From Rhodococcus tibetensis (lineage in GTDB: Bacteria; Actinomycetota; Actinomycetes; Mycobacteriales; Mycobacteriaceae), in contig NZ_JANFQF010000001.1 of assembly GCF_024438035.1 (NCBI RefSeq), positions 1-64,000 on the forward strand: 64,000 bases of DNA, written 5' to 3'. The notes under the pieces were generated by a model. The model did no database searches. It had not been told where the DNA came from and saw only the letters and a program-made list of their open reading frames with translations. Both the position numbers and the translations under genes were made by a program. Of this stretch, positions 9,176-18,634 are shown piece by piece (positions within the stretch are counted from its first letter, which is position 1; each line of letters starts with the position of its first letter).

Positions 9176-10084
9176 ATGAAACGAGATCTGGTGGGCCGGA
9201 AAGTGATTGTCACCGGGGCCGCGCGCGGCATCGGCGAGAAGGTGGCGCGCCTGGCCGCGGCCCAGGGAGCCCGAGTCTCCCTGATCGGACTCGAACCCGA
9301 CAGATTGCGCGCCCTGGCCGCGGAACTGGGGCCGTCGTCTCATTGGTGCGAGGCGGACGTGCGGGACAGCACGGCGTTGCAGTCCGCGATCGACGAGTGC
9401 GCCGGCGCCATGAACGGTGTGGACATGGTCGTCGCCAACGCCGGAGTGGCCGCCTACGGAACGGTGCGGCACGCGGACGAGGCGTCCTTCGAGCGAGTCG
9501 TGGACATCAACTTGAACGGCGTGTTCCGCACACTCAAGCATGCGACACCTCATCTGCAGCGCAGCGGGGGTCACGTCCTGATCGTGGCATCCGCGTTGTC
9601 TTTCACCTCTATAGGCGGCCTCGCCTCTTATGGTGCGAGCAAGGCCGGGGTCGAGGCGCTCGCGCTCGCCTACCGCGGCGAAGTAGCCCATCTCGGGATC
9701 ACCGTCGGCCTGGTGCATCCGTCCTGGATCGACACCGACCTGGTCCGAGGCGCCGAGGTCGACATTCCTTCGTTCCAGAAGATGCGCCGGCGCCTGCCGT
9801 ATCCGGGGAACGTCACGACCAGTGTCGACCGAGCGGCCTCTGCCATCGTGGATGGGCTCGCTTACCGGCGCAGTCGGGTCTACGTTCCCCGGGCGGTCGC
9901 CGTCGCCAACTGGGCGAAGGCACTGCTGAATTCACCGCTGGTCTGGCCGTGGACGCGGCGGTTCTCCGCCGCGACGGTTCCCGCCCTCGAGACCGAAGTT
10001 GCCGCATTGGGTAGGAACGACCAACTCGTTCCCGAGTTGCCGCACACCACCGGAAACGATCAGCGCAGCCCGGCGCGCATCTAG
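9176..10084 (+). CDS. Short-chain dehydrogenase/reductase
   Basis: A 302-residue SDR with cofactor motif TGAARGIG (residues 13-20), VANAG, a catalytic Ser139 and YGASK with Tyr152 and Lys156. Asp in VSLIGLEPDR instead of a basic residue after beta-2 leaves NAD versus NADP open. It is about 50 residues longer than the minimal SDR, with a C-terminal extension containing WAKALLNSPLVWPW that may touch the membrane, as in SDRs acting on lipids or steroids. The start follows the TetR operator closely. It probably oxidises or reduces an alcohol/ketone in the pathway encoded on both sides of tetR. Confidence 0.87.
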   Translation: MKRDLVGRKVIVTGAARGIGEKVARLAAAQGARVSLIGLEPDRLRALAAELGPSSHWCEADVRDSTALQSAIDECAGAMNGVDMVVANAGVAAYGTVRHADEASFERVVDINLNGVFRTLKHATPHLQRSGGHVLIVASALSFTSIGGLASYGASKAGVEALALAYRGEVAHLGITVGLVHPSWIDTDLVRGAEVDIPSFQKMRRRLPYPGNVTTSVDRAASAIVDGLAYRRSRVYVPRAVAVANWAKALLNSPLVWPWTRRFSAATVPALETEVAALGRNDQLVPELPHTTGNDQRSPARI

Positions 10085-10130
10085 CGAAAGCCGCTGCAGT
10101 CCAAGCGAAAACAAGAGATAGGAAGACGCG

Positions 10131-11132
10131 ATGAAGGCTGTCGTTCTCGAACGATACGGGAACACTGACGGTGTACGGGCGGGTGAGGTACCTGACCCAG
10201 AGTTGCGAGATTCTGACGTCCTGGTTCGAATCCACGCCGCGAGTGTGAATCCGTTGGATCTGAAGATCCTGAAGGGAAAGCTCAAACCTATTCTTCCGTA
10301 CCGCCTACCGATCGTCCTCGGCAATGACCTGGCCGGTGTCGTCGTTCGAGTTGGACCCGCGGTGCGGCGATTCAAGCCCGGCGACGAGGTCTACGCGCGG
10401 CCCCGGCAAGATCGGATCGGCACATTTGCGGAATTAATTTCCGTTAACGAGGAGGACGTGGCGATCAAGCCACGCGAACTCACCATGGAGGAGGCGGCGT
10501 CAATCCCTCTGGTCGGTTTGACCGCGTGGCAAGGGCTGATCGAGAGGGCAAATCTGCAAGCGGGACAGAAGGTTCTGATCCATGCCGGCTCAGGCGGTGT
10601 CGGCACGTTCGCGATTCAACTGGCCAAGCATCTCGGCGCGACGGTCGCCACGACAACGAGCACCGCGAATGCCGATTGGGTCGAGCGCCTAGGTGCGGAT
10701 GTCGTCATCGACTACAAGAAGGATGATTTCGCGGAGATTCTGCACGACTACGACCTGGTCCTAGACACCCTCGGCGGCGAGACGCTCAACAGGTCACTCC
10801 GCGTTCTCAAACCCGGGGGGAAGATCATCTCCATTTCCGGTCCGCCCGATCCCAGTTTCGCGAAAGAAGCCGGATTGAACTGGATCATGCAACAGGTGAT
10901 CCGCCTGCTGAGCTTTCGTATCAGAAGGGCAGCGAAACGACGCAAGGTAACCTATTCGTTCCTGTTCATGAAATCGAGTGGAGACGAACTACGCCAGCTC
11001 GCGTCCATCATCGATGGCGGCGCCATACGCCCGGTCGTCGATCAGATCTTTTCCCTCGAATCGACCAAAGAGGCATTGGCGTACGTCGAACAGGGGCGCG
11101 CAAAGGGCAAGGTCGTCGTCAAGGTCGGATGA
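10131..11132 (+). CDS. Quinone oxidoreductase-like NADP-dependent dehydrogenase (MDR superfamily)
   Basis: A 333-residue medium-chain dehydrogenase/reductase. It has the GroES-like N-domain (VLVRIHAASVNPLDLKIL), the NADPH-binding loop HAGSGGVGTFAIQLAK (about 151-166) and the closing GRAKGKVVVKV. The Cys residues that bind catalytic or structural zinc in alcohol dehydrogenases are absent, so it belongs to the zinc-free quinone-oxidoreductase/enone-reductase branch. It lies 46 bp after the SDR on the same strand and is probably cotranscribed. Together with the old-yellow-enzyme gene the locus would have two different C=C reductases. The substrate is unknown. Confidence 0.87.
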   Translation: MKAVVLERYGNTDGVRAGEVPDPELRDSDVLVRIHAASVNPLDLKILKGKLKPILPYRLPIVLGNDLAGVVVRVGPAVRRFKPGDEVYARPRQDRIGTFAELISVNEEDVAIKPRELTMEEAASIPLVGLTAWQGLIERANLQAGQKVLIHAGSGGVGTFAIQLAKHLGATVATTTSTANADWVERLGADVVIDYKKDDFAEILHDYDLVLDTLGGETLNRSLRVLKPGGKIISISGPPDPSFAKEAGLNWIMQQVIRLLSFRIRRAAKRRKVTYSFLFMKSSGDELRQLASIIDGGAIRPVVDQIFSLESTKEALAYVEQGRAKGKVVVKVG

Positions 11133-12414
11133 CGATGTCATGGGCTGGTGACGGCCAGCTTGCGACGCTCATCGAATCGACCTCCGTCGCTGAGGGCTAG
11201 GGGCCCGCTTCCTCGATCGCGCTGCTGCGCACACAGGGCTCTCCAGTTCGAGCCGGCGTTTGCGTCCTCTTCGTGCACGCCCGCTCGCGCACCGCCGCGG
11301 GCCTGTACGGGCTCGGGGATTTGGGCGCCGCTGTCGTAGCGCTGAGCGTGGACCTTGGATCCGTCGATCGCTGCCCGAGTCGTCGTGCACCAGGGCTCGA
11401 TGTCGCGCGAGGACGGGCGGCTCGTCGAACGGACCGCCGATGACCGCTCAGTGACACACAGCCCGCGAATGCCGAAACCATGCATCGGGGGGTGCTGCCG
11501 CCGACGGGTTTGGTGTCGGCCCCGGGTGCACGGGCTGATCCGCCGGGCATCAGGATGAGTTAGTGGTCCAGCGAGGATCAGCGATCCCGATCTGGTGGTA
11601 CTGATCGCCGACGCTCGGCGGGTGGCTGGTCGACCGCATTCCTTCGAAGCTGGCTTGTCGTCAACTATGGCTCCGAAAATGCACTGCTTCAACGGGATAC
11701 GTGCATTTGGCGAGCGGAGTGTGGGCTGGCCCGGTCGGAATGCGGTTTCCCTCCCGGCACCTACATTGTGCAGTTGTGGATGTGTGGTGTAGCGAAGCGG
11801 GCTCACCGTTCGGTGGATCTAACGCCTCACCGGTTGCGTCAGTCGTGTTTCGCGCCGGTGAGGCCCAAGAATTGCTGTCAGTCGCCGTCCGGGGAGTCGG
11901 CGTTCGTCATGGTCTTGGCCGCTGACGGTGGCTCGCCGGTGGGGAAGTGATGCGGTGGGGGCGGTGCCCGCCGACTCTGACGGTGTCTCGCTGTACGACT
12001 TCAGGTCCGAGTCCCGTCGTTGAGCCGTGCTGCCCGGGCATTCTCGTGAGCGATGATCGCCTCCGGCCAGTCCTGATCGGTCACGGCGACGTGGTCGTGC
12101 GGCTGGGGGCTGACAGTGTCCACCGGAGGGCTGCCCGACCGCGCCCGGCTGCGGGGCGCGGATTGATTTTCACCATCCCGAGGACTGTGTCGGCCGCACC
12201 CGGAATGGTGAACCCACCCAGCCCTCGCCGGGGCACATCGACGCACCTTCGTCGTGAACTGTGCACCCCCTGGGGAATCGGTCCTTGAGTTTCCGGGCCG
12301 CTGGTGCGTTGAACACGGTTGTTGCGACCTCTACGTCTCTAGTGGGCACGGCGCAGGGGACGTTCCGGTGGCCTTCGACAGGGTGGGCGTGGCGCCGGGA
12401 TCTCTGCCGGCCGG
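11133..12414. other. About 1.3 kb without a supported gene
   Basis: Open frames exist on both strands but all are rich in Arg, Pro and Ser, lack ribosome binding sites and show no recognisable domain. A minus-strand frame near 11340-11390 contains IDGSKVHAQRYDSGAQ, which is faintly like the first catalytic Asp region of DDE transposases, but no further transposase motif or terminal inverted repeat could be found. The stretch may hold remnants of a mobile element or decayed genes. Confidence 0.35.
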
Positions 12415-12927
12415 GTGGCTAGGGTCGGGGAGGCGACCGGGAACGAGCGGGTGGCGATCTTCGACATCGACGGCGGACTGGCGGACCTGTCGGAATTCGC
12501 TCACCTCTTGACCGACGAATCGGAGGGCAGCCGCCGGCAGGCGTGGCAGCGGTTCCTCGACAATGTCGGGCAAGCGGCAGTGGTGGAGCCGGGCCGGGAC
12601 TTGGTGGAGGCGGTGGCCGGTCTGGGGTTCGTCGTGGTGTATTCGACCACCCGGCCCGCCTCGTCCGCGGAGCGGGCCCGCGTCGAGGCGCCGGATGTCC
12701 GTCCGGGCACCCACGGAGGCACCGCCTATGAGGTCGCCGCGCGGTGCGCGGCCGGCGAGATCGATCCGGCGACGATGCGCGCCGAGCTGATCGGCTGGAA
12801 GTACGACAAGCCGATGGCGCCGAGCGCCGACCCCGACGTCGACGACGTCCGCCCCCACACGGAGGGTGGCTTCAACCACCAGGTCGGCCGCGCGCTCAGC
12901 CATGGGTTCCTCACCGAGGAGGACTAG
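12415..12927 (+). CDS. HAD-like phosphatase domain protein (polynucleotide kinase 3'-phosphatase-like)
   Basis: A 170-residue protein that begins with the HAD motif I, FDIDGGLADL (Asp17 and Asp19), followed by SRRQAWQRFLDN and a second motif at VVYSTTRPASSAERARV, where Thr-Thr-Arg recalls the Pnkp-type phosphatase branch. The usual Thr after DxDG is Gly here. In such proteins the first Asp is the nucleophile and the second a general acid, so phosphomonoesterase activity on nucleotides is possible but unproven. The start is uncertain; GTG is used and no strong ribosome site is visible. The stop is followed 11 bases later by a small possible gene. Confidence 0.6.
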   Translation: MARVGEATGNERVAIFDIDGGLADLSEFAHLLTDESEGSRRQAWQRFLDNVGQAAVVEPGRDLVEAVAGLGFVVVYSTTRPASSAERARVEAPDVRPGTHGGTAYEVAARCAAGEIDPATMRAELIGWKYDKPMAPSADPDVDDVRPHTEGGFNHQVGRALSHGFLTEED

Positions 12928-12938
12928 CCGACTGACCT

Positions 12939-13199
12939 GTGCCGACCAATGAATTAGACGATCGTCGCGCCTTTCTCGCCTCGCTGTGCACCCCGGGTGG
13001 CCCGCTGACGATCGATGCCCCGCACGCCATCAACGACCGCCGGTACGTCCGCCGGATCGACGGCGAACCGATCCCCAGCCGCGCACGCCTGCGGCGGCAT
13101 GGGCGGATCCTCGCGGACTGGCGGAGCTCCCACGCTCAGGTCCGCCGCGACCGGGTGTCGATCCTGCCGAATGGGTCTGCCGGCATGCCTACCTGGTGA
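12939..13199 (+). CDS. Small hypothetical protein, possibly real
   Basis: An 86-residue frame with a GTG start. GGAGGA at the end of the upstream HAD gene (about 12917-12922) could serve as its ribosome binding site, suggesting coupling. The sequence is basic, with RRYVRRIDGEPIPSRARLRR and RRHGRILADWRS in the middle, which looks protein-like, whereas the last 15 residues look less so. No known domain is recognised. A frameshift near the end or an overcalled frame cannot be excluded. Confidence 0.35.
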   Translation: MPTNELDDRRAFLASLCTPGGPLTIDAPHAINDRRYVRRIDGEPIPSRARLRRHGRILADWRSSHAQVRRDRVSILPNGSAGMPTW

Positions 13200-13371
13200 T
13201 CGCTATCTCATCAGTGGCCGATGTCCAGCGGTCGAGGGTGGCCGTTTTGTGACTCGCGTGCCCGAAATCGTGCGCGCTAGTGCGGGAGCGGATTAACTGA
13301 CTATGGGTCGGCGCAACGCAATGGCGCGGCGGTCCAACCATGGAACCAAAACGAGTAGTGGAGGTCAGCAC

Positions 13372-13578
13372 ATGGCAGGTATTGCGTCGAAGTTCGACAA
13401 GGCATACGAAACCCTTCCGATCGAGGAACTCGCGCAGGCCCCGGTCGCCGCGCTCGAAGGGGTGAGCGAGTCCGACGCCGAACATCTCGCGGCCGCGTTC
13501 AATATCAAGACCGTCGCGGACCTGGGCACCAACAAGTTCTTCCTCTGGGCGCAGGCAGTCGCGAAACTCGCCGAGTAG
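13372..13578 (+). CDS. Small conserved actinobacterial protein of unknown function
   Basis: A 68-residue protein with a clear ribosome site (AGTGGAGGT) eight bases before the ATG at 13372. The pattern KFDKAYETLPIEELAQAPVA then ALEGVSESDAEHLAAAFNIK resembles a tandem of short helices of the helix-hairpin-helix type (GVSESDAEHL is the hairpin), ending with a LGTNKFFLWAQAV segment. I recall similar short proteins in other actinobacteria, but no function is known to me. It stands alone and is followed 45 bp later by a strong hairpin terminator. Confidence 0.7.
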   Translation: MAGIASKFDKAYETLPIEELAQAPVAALEGVSESDAEHLAAAFNIKTVADLGTNKFFLWAQAVAKLAE

Positions 13579-13622
13579 ACCTAATCGGGCCGATCGGTCA
13601 ACGGCCCCGACCCTGGATGCGT

Positions 13623-13663
13623 GGGAATACCCCCGCAGCCCTCGAGGCTGCGGGGGTATTCCC
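13623..13663. terminator. Perfect 18-bp hairpin, probable terminator
   Basis: Bases 13623-13640 and 13646-13663 are exact reverse complements around a 5-base loop (CTCGA). The stem is GC-rich at the loop end and lies 45 bp after the small gene at 13372-13578 and before the convergent mutY end, so it could end transcription from either side. There is no run of T after it, as is usual in high-GC actinobacteria. Confidence 0.75.
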
Positions 13664-13733
13664 GTTGAAGCGGGGCCTGGTCCGCGCATGCCGACGGACG
13701 GCACAAGGGCGGCCGGATCAGCAGAGGCCGGGG

Positions 13734-14645
13734 TTATGCGTTCGATTCACGAACTTGACATGACACGGATGTACCCTCGCCCGCGAGCGCGAAGAGGCCG
13801 TCGTCGGTCTGCTCGACGAGCCCGTCGATCAACAACGAGTGGAGGGCGCGGTCGCGCTGACCGGGGTCGTCGAGCCACACCTGGTCGAGGCGAACCCGCT
13901 CGACCGGACTCGAACTGTCACGCAACACGGCCATGAGTTTGCCGCGAACCTGACGATCCGTGCCTGCGAACTTCTGCACCTTCCTGCGCTCACCGGTGTG
14001 CGCGGGACGCCCGGCGTCCACCCAGGCGCAGCTCGGCAGCGGGCACCGCGAGCATTCGGGGGAGCGTGCAGTGCAGATCGTGGCGCCGAGTTCCATGAGT
14101 GCAGCCGAGAACGTGGCGGCGCGGGCGCGGGTCCGGGGAAGCAGGGTGGACACGTCCGCGAGGTCGCGGACCGTCGACGGGTTGCCGGGCTCCGCGTTGC
14201 CGTGCACTGCGCGCGCCACCACTCGTCGAACGTTGGTGTCGACGACCGGGACCCGCTGCCCGTAGGCGAAGCACGCCACCGCGCGAGCGGTGTACGCGCC
14301 GATCCCCGGAAGTCCGAGGAGGGTGTCGACGTCGCTCGGGACCACGTCACCGTGCTCGGTGGCCAGCACCCCGGCGCACTGGTGCAGTCGCAGTGCTCGC
14401 CGCGGATAGCCGAGCTTGCCCCACGCACGCAGCACATCGGCTTGGCTCGACGCCGCCATGAGTGAGGGCACGGGCCAGCGCCGGACCCATTCCTCCCAGA
14501 TCGGAGCCACCCGGACGACCGGCGTCTGCTGCAGCATGATCTCGCTCATCAGGATGTGCCAGGCGGTCACTCCCTCGCGACGCCACGGCAAATCCCTGGC
14601 CTGGTCGCCATACCATCTGATCAGCGCAGACGAGTCCACGGTCAC
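13734..14645 (-). CDS. mutY: A/G-specific adenine glycosylase MutY
   Basis: A 303-residue base-excision glycosylase that removes adenine opposite 8-oxoguanine. Visible parts are the catalytic Glu35 in SEIMLQQT, the helix-hairpin-helix LPGIGAYTA (residues 112-120), catalytic Asp136 in VVDTN and a 4Fe-4S loop with Cys191, 198, 201 and 206. The last Cys spacing is x4, one shorter than x5 in the E. coli enzyme. The C-terminal MutT-like domain that reads 8-oxoG is reduced to a short tail, as the protein is about 50 residues shorter than the E. coli one. It is divergent from the carbonic anhydrase gene, as in M. tuberculosis where mutY and canB are also neighbours. Confidence 0.95.
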   Translation of the reverse strand: MTVDSSALIRWYGDQARDLPWRREGVTAWHILMSEIMLQQTPVVRVAPIWEEWVRRWPVPSLMAASSQADVLRAWGKLGYPRRALRLHQCAGVLATEHGDVVPSDVDTLLGLPGIGAYTARAVACFAYGQRVPVVDTNVRRVVARAVHGNAEPGNPSTVRDLADVSTLLPRTRARAATFSAALMELGATICTARSPECSRCPLPSCAWVDAGRPAHTGERRKVQKFAGTDRQVRGKLMAVLRDSSSPVERVRLDQVWLDDPGQRDRALHSLLIDGLVEQTDDGLFALAGEGTSVSCQVRESNA

Positions 14646-14744
14646 TTCTTCTCACAAGTCCCTTCGCCGGAGTGCCGACCGGATTTTCCGTCGACGTAAT
14701 GTTCCCGCCGAGCCGGGGCAACAGGAGGGGTGCACAATAACCTC

Positions 14745-15371
14745 ATGCCCAATTCCAACCCGGTTTCTGCATGGAAGTCCCTACGCCAGGGTAACGAGCG
14801 GTTCGTCAATGGAACGTCGCTCCATCCCAGCCAGGGCATCGCCGATCGCGCGAAGCTCGTCGACGGCCAGCACCCCACGGCCGTCCTGTTCGGATGCGGA
14901 GACTCCCGCGTCGCCGCCGAGATCATCTTCGACCAGGGGCTCGGCGACATGTTCGTCGTCCGCACCGCAGGCCACGTCCTCGACGACGCCGTGCTCGGCT
15001 CCATCGAGTACGCCGTCGGTGTGCTCAACGTGCCGCTCATCGTCGTGCTCGGTCACGACAGCTGTGGCGCCGTCAAGGCGACGCTCGACGCCCTCGACGA
15101 CGGCAACATCCCCCCCGGGTTCATCCGCAGCATCGTGGAACGGGTAGCGCCGTCGATCCTCATGGGACGCCGAGAGGGCCTCAGTACCGTCGATGAACTC
15201 GAAGGTCGTCACGTGGTGGAGACCGGGGCGCTGCTCATGCAGCGTTCGCGCATCATCGCGGAGAAGGTGGAGAGCGGCGCGTGCGCCATCGCGGGTGTCA
15301 CCTACAAGCTGTCCGATGGCCGCACCCACCTGCAAGGCGCGGTCGGGAACATCGGTGAGCTCGCGGACTGA
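14745..15371 (+). CDS. canB: Beta-class carbonic anhydrase
   Basis: A 208-residue zinc enzyme converting CO2 and bicarbonate. The zinc ligands Cys51, His104 and Cys107 and the Asp53-Arg55 dyad are visible in GCGDSR and LGHDSCGA. I use the ATG at 14745; AGGAGG at 14723-14728 is rather far from it (16 bases), but a GTG at 14730 is too close. The gene corresponds by position and sequence type to canB (Rv3588c) of M. tuberculosis, between mutY and a membrane protein gene. Confidence 0.93.
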   Translation: MPNSNPVSAWKSLRQGNERFVNGTSLHPSQGIADRAKLVDGQHPTAVLFGCGDSRVAAEIIFDQGLGDMFVVRTAGHVLDDAVLGSIEYAVGVLNVPLIVVLGHDSCGAVKATLDALDDGNIPPGFIRSIVERVAPSILMGRREGLSTVDELEGRHVVETGALLMQRSRIIAEKVESGACAIAGVTYKLSDGRTHLQGAVGNIGELAD

Positions 15372-15430
15372 CCGCGACACGCCGCACCCGCTGAGCCGTA
15401 CCCGCACGCTGCCGAACTACCGTTGACGTC

Positions 15431-16189
15431 GTGCTGGAACCGAATGGACCGTTGCCCCCCGAGATTTACTGGCGCCGCAGGGCGCTGGCGATCGGCGGCG
15501 CCATCGTCGTGCTGATTTTGGTGGTCTGGTTGATCAGTTCCCTCCGTGGTGGGGACGATTCCGAGACCGACCCTGCGGCAGCCAGCTCGTCGTTGAGCAC
15601 ACCGGTGTCGATTTCACCGACTGCCTCGGGTTCACCGCCGAGTGGTGGTTCCGGCGGCTCGGGGGGCGGTGGCGCTGCAGCTGCCGGCGGTGAGGCGTCC
15701 GCCACATCCGGTTCCTCGAGCAGCGGCGCAACGAGCAGTGCTGCGTCGAGTAGCGCAGCGGCGAGCGGCCAGCCTGTTGCGGCCGGCCAGTGCCCGGACC
15801 AGTCTCTGGCCATCAAGGTGGCTGCCGACAAGCCGACCTATCTTCCGGGTGAAGAGCCGAGTTTCACCACGGTCGTCACCAACATCGGCACCACCCCGTG
15901 CCAGCGCGACCTCGGCAGCAGCTTGCAGCAGGTGCTGGTCTACACGATCGACGGCAGCGTCCGGCTGTGGTCCAACATCGACTGCTTCCCGCAGTCCGCG
16001 GCCGATCTGCGCACCCTCGCCCCTGGCGAGCAGGCTCAGTTCACCGTGAAGTGGTCCGCGAAGACCTCCGCACCGGATTGCCTCACACAGCCGGAACCGC
16101 AGCGCGACCCGGTGGGTCCCGGCGCGTACACCGTGGTGGGACAGCTGGGGCAGCTGCGCAGCGCGCCGGAACCGTTCAACCTGAGCTGA
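15431..16189 (+). CDS. Membrane-anchored exported protein, Rv3587c-like by position
   Basis: A 252-residue protein with one transmembrane helix near residues 18-38 (ALAIGGAIVVLILVVWLISS), a long Ser/Gly/Ala linker (about 45-117) and a C-terminal domain of about 130 residues with four Cys residues (QCPDQ, TPCQRD, IDCFP, PDCLT) that suggest two disulfides in a beta-sandwich. The orientation (basic WRRR before the helix) puts the C-domain outside. It follows carbonic anhydrase as Rv3587c follows canB in M. tuberculosis. The function is unknown; the Ig-like domain could bind cell-wall material. Confidence 0.85.
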   Translation: MLEPNGPLPPEIYWRRRALAIGGAIVVLILVVWLISSLRGGDDSETDPAAASSSLSTPVSISPTASGSPPSGGSGGSGGGGAAAAGGEASATSGSSSSGATSSAASSSAAASGQPVAAGQCPDQSLAIKVAADKPTYLPGEEPSFTTVVTNIGTTPCQRDLGSSLQQVLVYTIDGSVRLWSNIDCFPQSAADLRTLAPGEQAQFTVKWSAKTSAPDCLTQPEPQRDPVGPGAYTVVGQLGQLRSAPEPFNLS

Positions 16190-16195
16190 CGGCAG

Positions 16196-17143
16196 CTACG
16201 GTTCGATCCGGGAGCGGCGATCGAACTCCTTTTCCAGGTCGTCGAGGTCAGGGTCGGCGAGCAGTGCCGCGAGAAGTATGCGGGCCTGTCCGGCTCTGAG
16301 ATCGGTCGAGAAGAGGGCCCCGGCCGCTGCGAGGTCGTAGCCGCCTCCACCTCCGCCGTAAGTGGGGAAGATCGAGCCGCGGGGGACGCGGGTGGATACG
16401 GCGACCGGAACACCTGCCGCGACGGATTCGCGTACCGCTTCGACGATCACGGGATTCGCATTGCCGGATCCGAGTGCCTCGAGAACCAGACCGTGCGCGC
16501 CGGCGCTGCGGCACGCGTCGAGCTGCACACGATCCGCGCCGGGGTAAACCGCGACGACATCGACGCGGAGGCCAGAGATCGGACGCCACGGTAGTGGCTC
16601 GGCACGGTGTCGGTGCGTCGGACTGTGGACGGACCTGAACGCATCGAGCGCGGTCGTGTCTGCCTTGCGCACCCCCGGGACCGAGTGGAGAACCCCACCG
16701 AAGGAAATCAGAACCCCCCGTCCACGCATGGCCGGATCGGTCGCGGCTGCGATCGCGGACGACAAGTTGGCCTGTGCGTCCGACTCGGGATGATCGAAAG
16801 TCCGTTGCGCGCCGGTGAAGACGACGGGACGGCGATCGGCGTGATGCAGATCCACCAGGAACGCCGTTTCCTCCATGGTGTCGGTTCCGTGGAGAACGAC
16901 CACCCCGGCGATATCGGGATTGCTGAGTTCCGCCGTGATTGCCGCGCGCACCCGATCCATATCGGCGAAGGTCAGGCACGAGCTGTCCTTCGACAGGACG
17001 TCGGTGACGTGGACCTCAGTGGCCGCCGGGTCGGCGCCGGTCGCGAGTAGATCCGGACCCGCAACGACGGGGCGGCTCACACCGTCCTCGTCGCGCCTGC
17101 TCGCGATGGTGCCTCCGGTGGTGACGACGGCAACTGTAGGCAC
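16196..17143 (-). CDS. ansA: L-asparaginase (type I/II)
   Basis: A 315-residue asparaginase that hydrolyses asparagine to aspartate and ammonia. Both Thr-containing signatures are present: TGGTIAS (residues 9-15) and HGTDTMEE (85-92), with a Lys in PGVRKADTTALDAF. There is no signal peptide, so it is cytoplasmic. It directly abuts the amino-acid permease gene (one base between stop and start) and closes the aspA-permease-ansA operon. The logic is import of asparagine, conversion to aspartate and deamination to fumarate. Confidence 0.93.
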   Translation of the reverse strand: MPTVAVVTTGGTIASRRDEDGVSRPVVAGPDLLATGADPAATEVHVTDVLSKDSSCLTFADMDRVRAAITAELSNPDIAGVVVLHGTDTMEETAFLVDLHHADRRPVVFTGAQRTFDHPESDAQANLSSAIAAATDPAMRGRGVLISFGGVLHSVPGVRKADTTALDAFRSVHSPTHRHRAEPLPWRPISGLRVDVVAVYPGADRVQLDACRSAGAHGLVLEALGSGNANPVIVEAVRESVAAGVPVAVSTRVPRGSIFPTYGGGGGGYDLAAAGALFSTDLRAGQARILLAALLADPDLDDLEKEFDRRSRIEP

Positions 17144-18634
17144 TTACTGTCCTCCCTGCGAGGCGTTCGGGTGGGCATCGATGGAGATGCTGCCATCTCG
17201 CACGGCGGCCAGGTCACGGATTCGGTTTCTGCAGGCGTACCAGCCGATCACGAGGAGTGGGGCGATGATGGCGATCGACCCGACGGTCCACGTTCCGACG
17301 GGATGATCGAAGGCCATCAGCACTACCACGCCGACGAGGAACGCCAACGTCAGAAGTCCCGTGTAGGGGGCGCCGAACATCCGGAAGCTCGGTCGGACCA
17401 GGCGTCCTTCTTTGGCGAACTTCCAGAGTTTCAACTGGCACAACACGATGACGGCCCAGGCGCTGATGATCCCGAGGGCAGCGAGGTTGAGGACGATCTC
17501 GAATGCCTGGGTGGGAACGATCGCATTGAGTCCTACGCCGAGGAGGATGACGAAGCCGGTGAGAGCGATGCCGCCGTAGGGGACACCTGCCTTGTTCATT
17601 TTCGCGGCGAACGCGGGCGCCGACCCCGCCATGGCCATCGAGTGCAGTATTCGTCCCGTCGAATACAGTCCGGCGTTGAGTGAAGACAGTGCGGCGGTGA
17701 GTACGACGAGATTCATGATCGCGTCTGCGCCTTCGACGTTGATCGTTCCGAAGAAGGTGACGAACGGGCTTTCGCCGGCGTGGTATTCCATGTAGGGGAG
17801 GAGTAGCGCCAGCAGCAGGACGGATCCGACGTAGAAGACGAGGATCCGGAGGATCACCGTGTTGATCGCCTTGGGGATCACCTTCTCCGGATTCTTCGTC
17901 TCCCCGGCTGTCGTGCCGACCAATTCGATGGATGCGTAAGCGAAGACGACACCTTGGATTACCACGATCGCGGGCAGGATGCCGTTGGGGAACCACCCGC
18001 CGTTGTCGGAGATCATGCTGAAACCGGAGGTGTGACCTTCGAGCGGCGTACCGAACAAGACGAAATAGACGCCGAAGCAGAGGAATGCGGCCAGTGCGAC
18101 GACCTTGATGAGCGCGAACCAGAATTCCAGTTCACCGAACACGCGAACCGAGACCATGTTCAGCGTCAGTACGAGTGCTACTGCCGCCAGGGCGAATACC
18201 CATTGGTCGACGTCTCCCAGTGGGGCCCAGTACTTCTTGAAGAAGTTCATGTAGAGCGCTACTGCTGTGACGTCGACGACTGCGGTCATCGCCCAGTTCA
18301 ACCAGTAGAGCCAGCCGGCGGCGAACGCCATCTTCTCGCCGAAGAATTCGCGAGAGTACGACACGAACGATCCGGACGTGGGACGGTGCATCACCAGTTC
18401 ACCCAGTGCCCGCAGAATCAGGAACGCAAAGAATCCGCAGAGGGCATAGACGAGAACGAGGGCGGGTCCCGCCTGATGCAGTCGTCCACCGGCGCCCATG
18501 AACAGACCGGTACCGATTGCTCCACCGATTGCGATCATCTGGACCTGACGGGGACCGAGTGCTTTCCGATATCCCAGATCTTCTTCGACGAAGATGTCGT
18601 GCGTCTGGCTCGTGCCGTCTTTTTCAATCGTCAT
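17144..18634 (-). CDS. ansP: APC-family amino-acid permease, probably asparagine/aspartate
   Basis: A 496-residue permease with about 12 transmembrane helices. The first carries the family motif [18 protein letters not shown] and the third region contains [17 protein letters not shown]. Members of this branch import asparagine, GABA, lysine or aromatic amino acids. Being coupled by an ATGA overlap to aspA upstream and abutting ansA downstream, asparagine is the most likely substrate. The gene symbol is assigned by context rather than by a substrate-specific residue. Confidence 0.85.
   Translation of the reverse strand: MTIEKDGTSQTHDIFVEEDLGYRKALGPRQVQMIAIGGAIGTGLFMGAGGRLHQAGPALVLVYALCGFFAFLILRALGELVMHRPTSGSFVSYSREFFGEKMAFAAGWLYWLNWAMTAVVDVTAVALYMNFFKKYWAPLGDVDQWVFALAAVALVLTLNMVSVRVFGELEFWFALIKVVALAAFLCFGVYFVLFGTPLEGHTSGFSMISDNGGWFPNGILPAIVVIQGVVFAYASIELVGTTAGETKNPEKVIPKAINTVILRILVFYVGSVLLLALLLPYMEYHAGESPFVTFFGTINVEGADAIMNLVVLTAALSSLNAGLYSTGRILHSMAMAGSAPAFAAKMNKAGVPYGGIALTGFVILLGVGLNAIVPTQAFEIVLNLAALGIISAWAVIVLCQLKLWKFAKEGRLVRPSFRMFGAPYTGLLTLAFLVGVVVLMAFDHPVGTWTVGSIAIIAPLLVIGWYACRNRIRDLAAVRDGSISIDAHPNASQGGQ

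Noticed and set aside
10221-10240. GGTTCGAATCC, resembling a tRNA T-arm
   Set aside because: It lies inside the MDR gene, encoding VRIHA, and no acceptor or anticodon arm can be folded around it.
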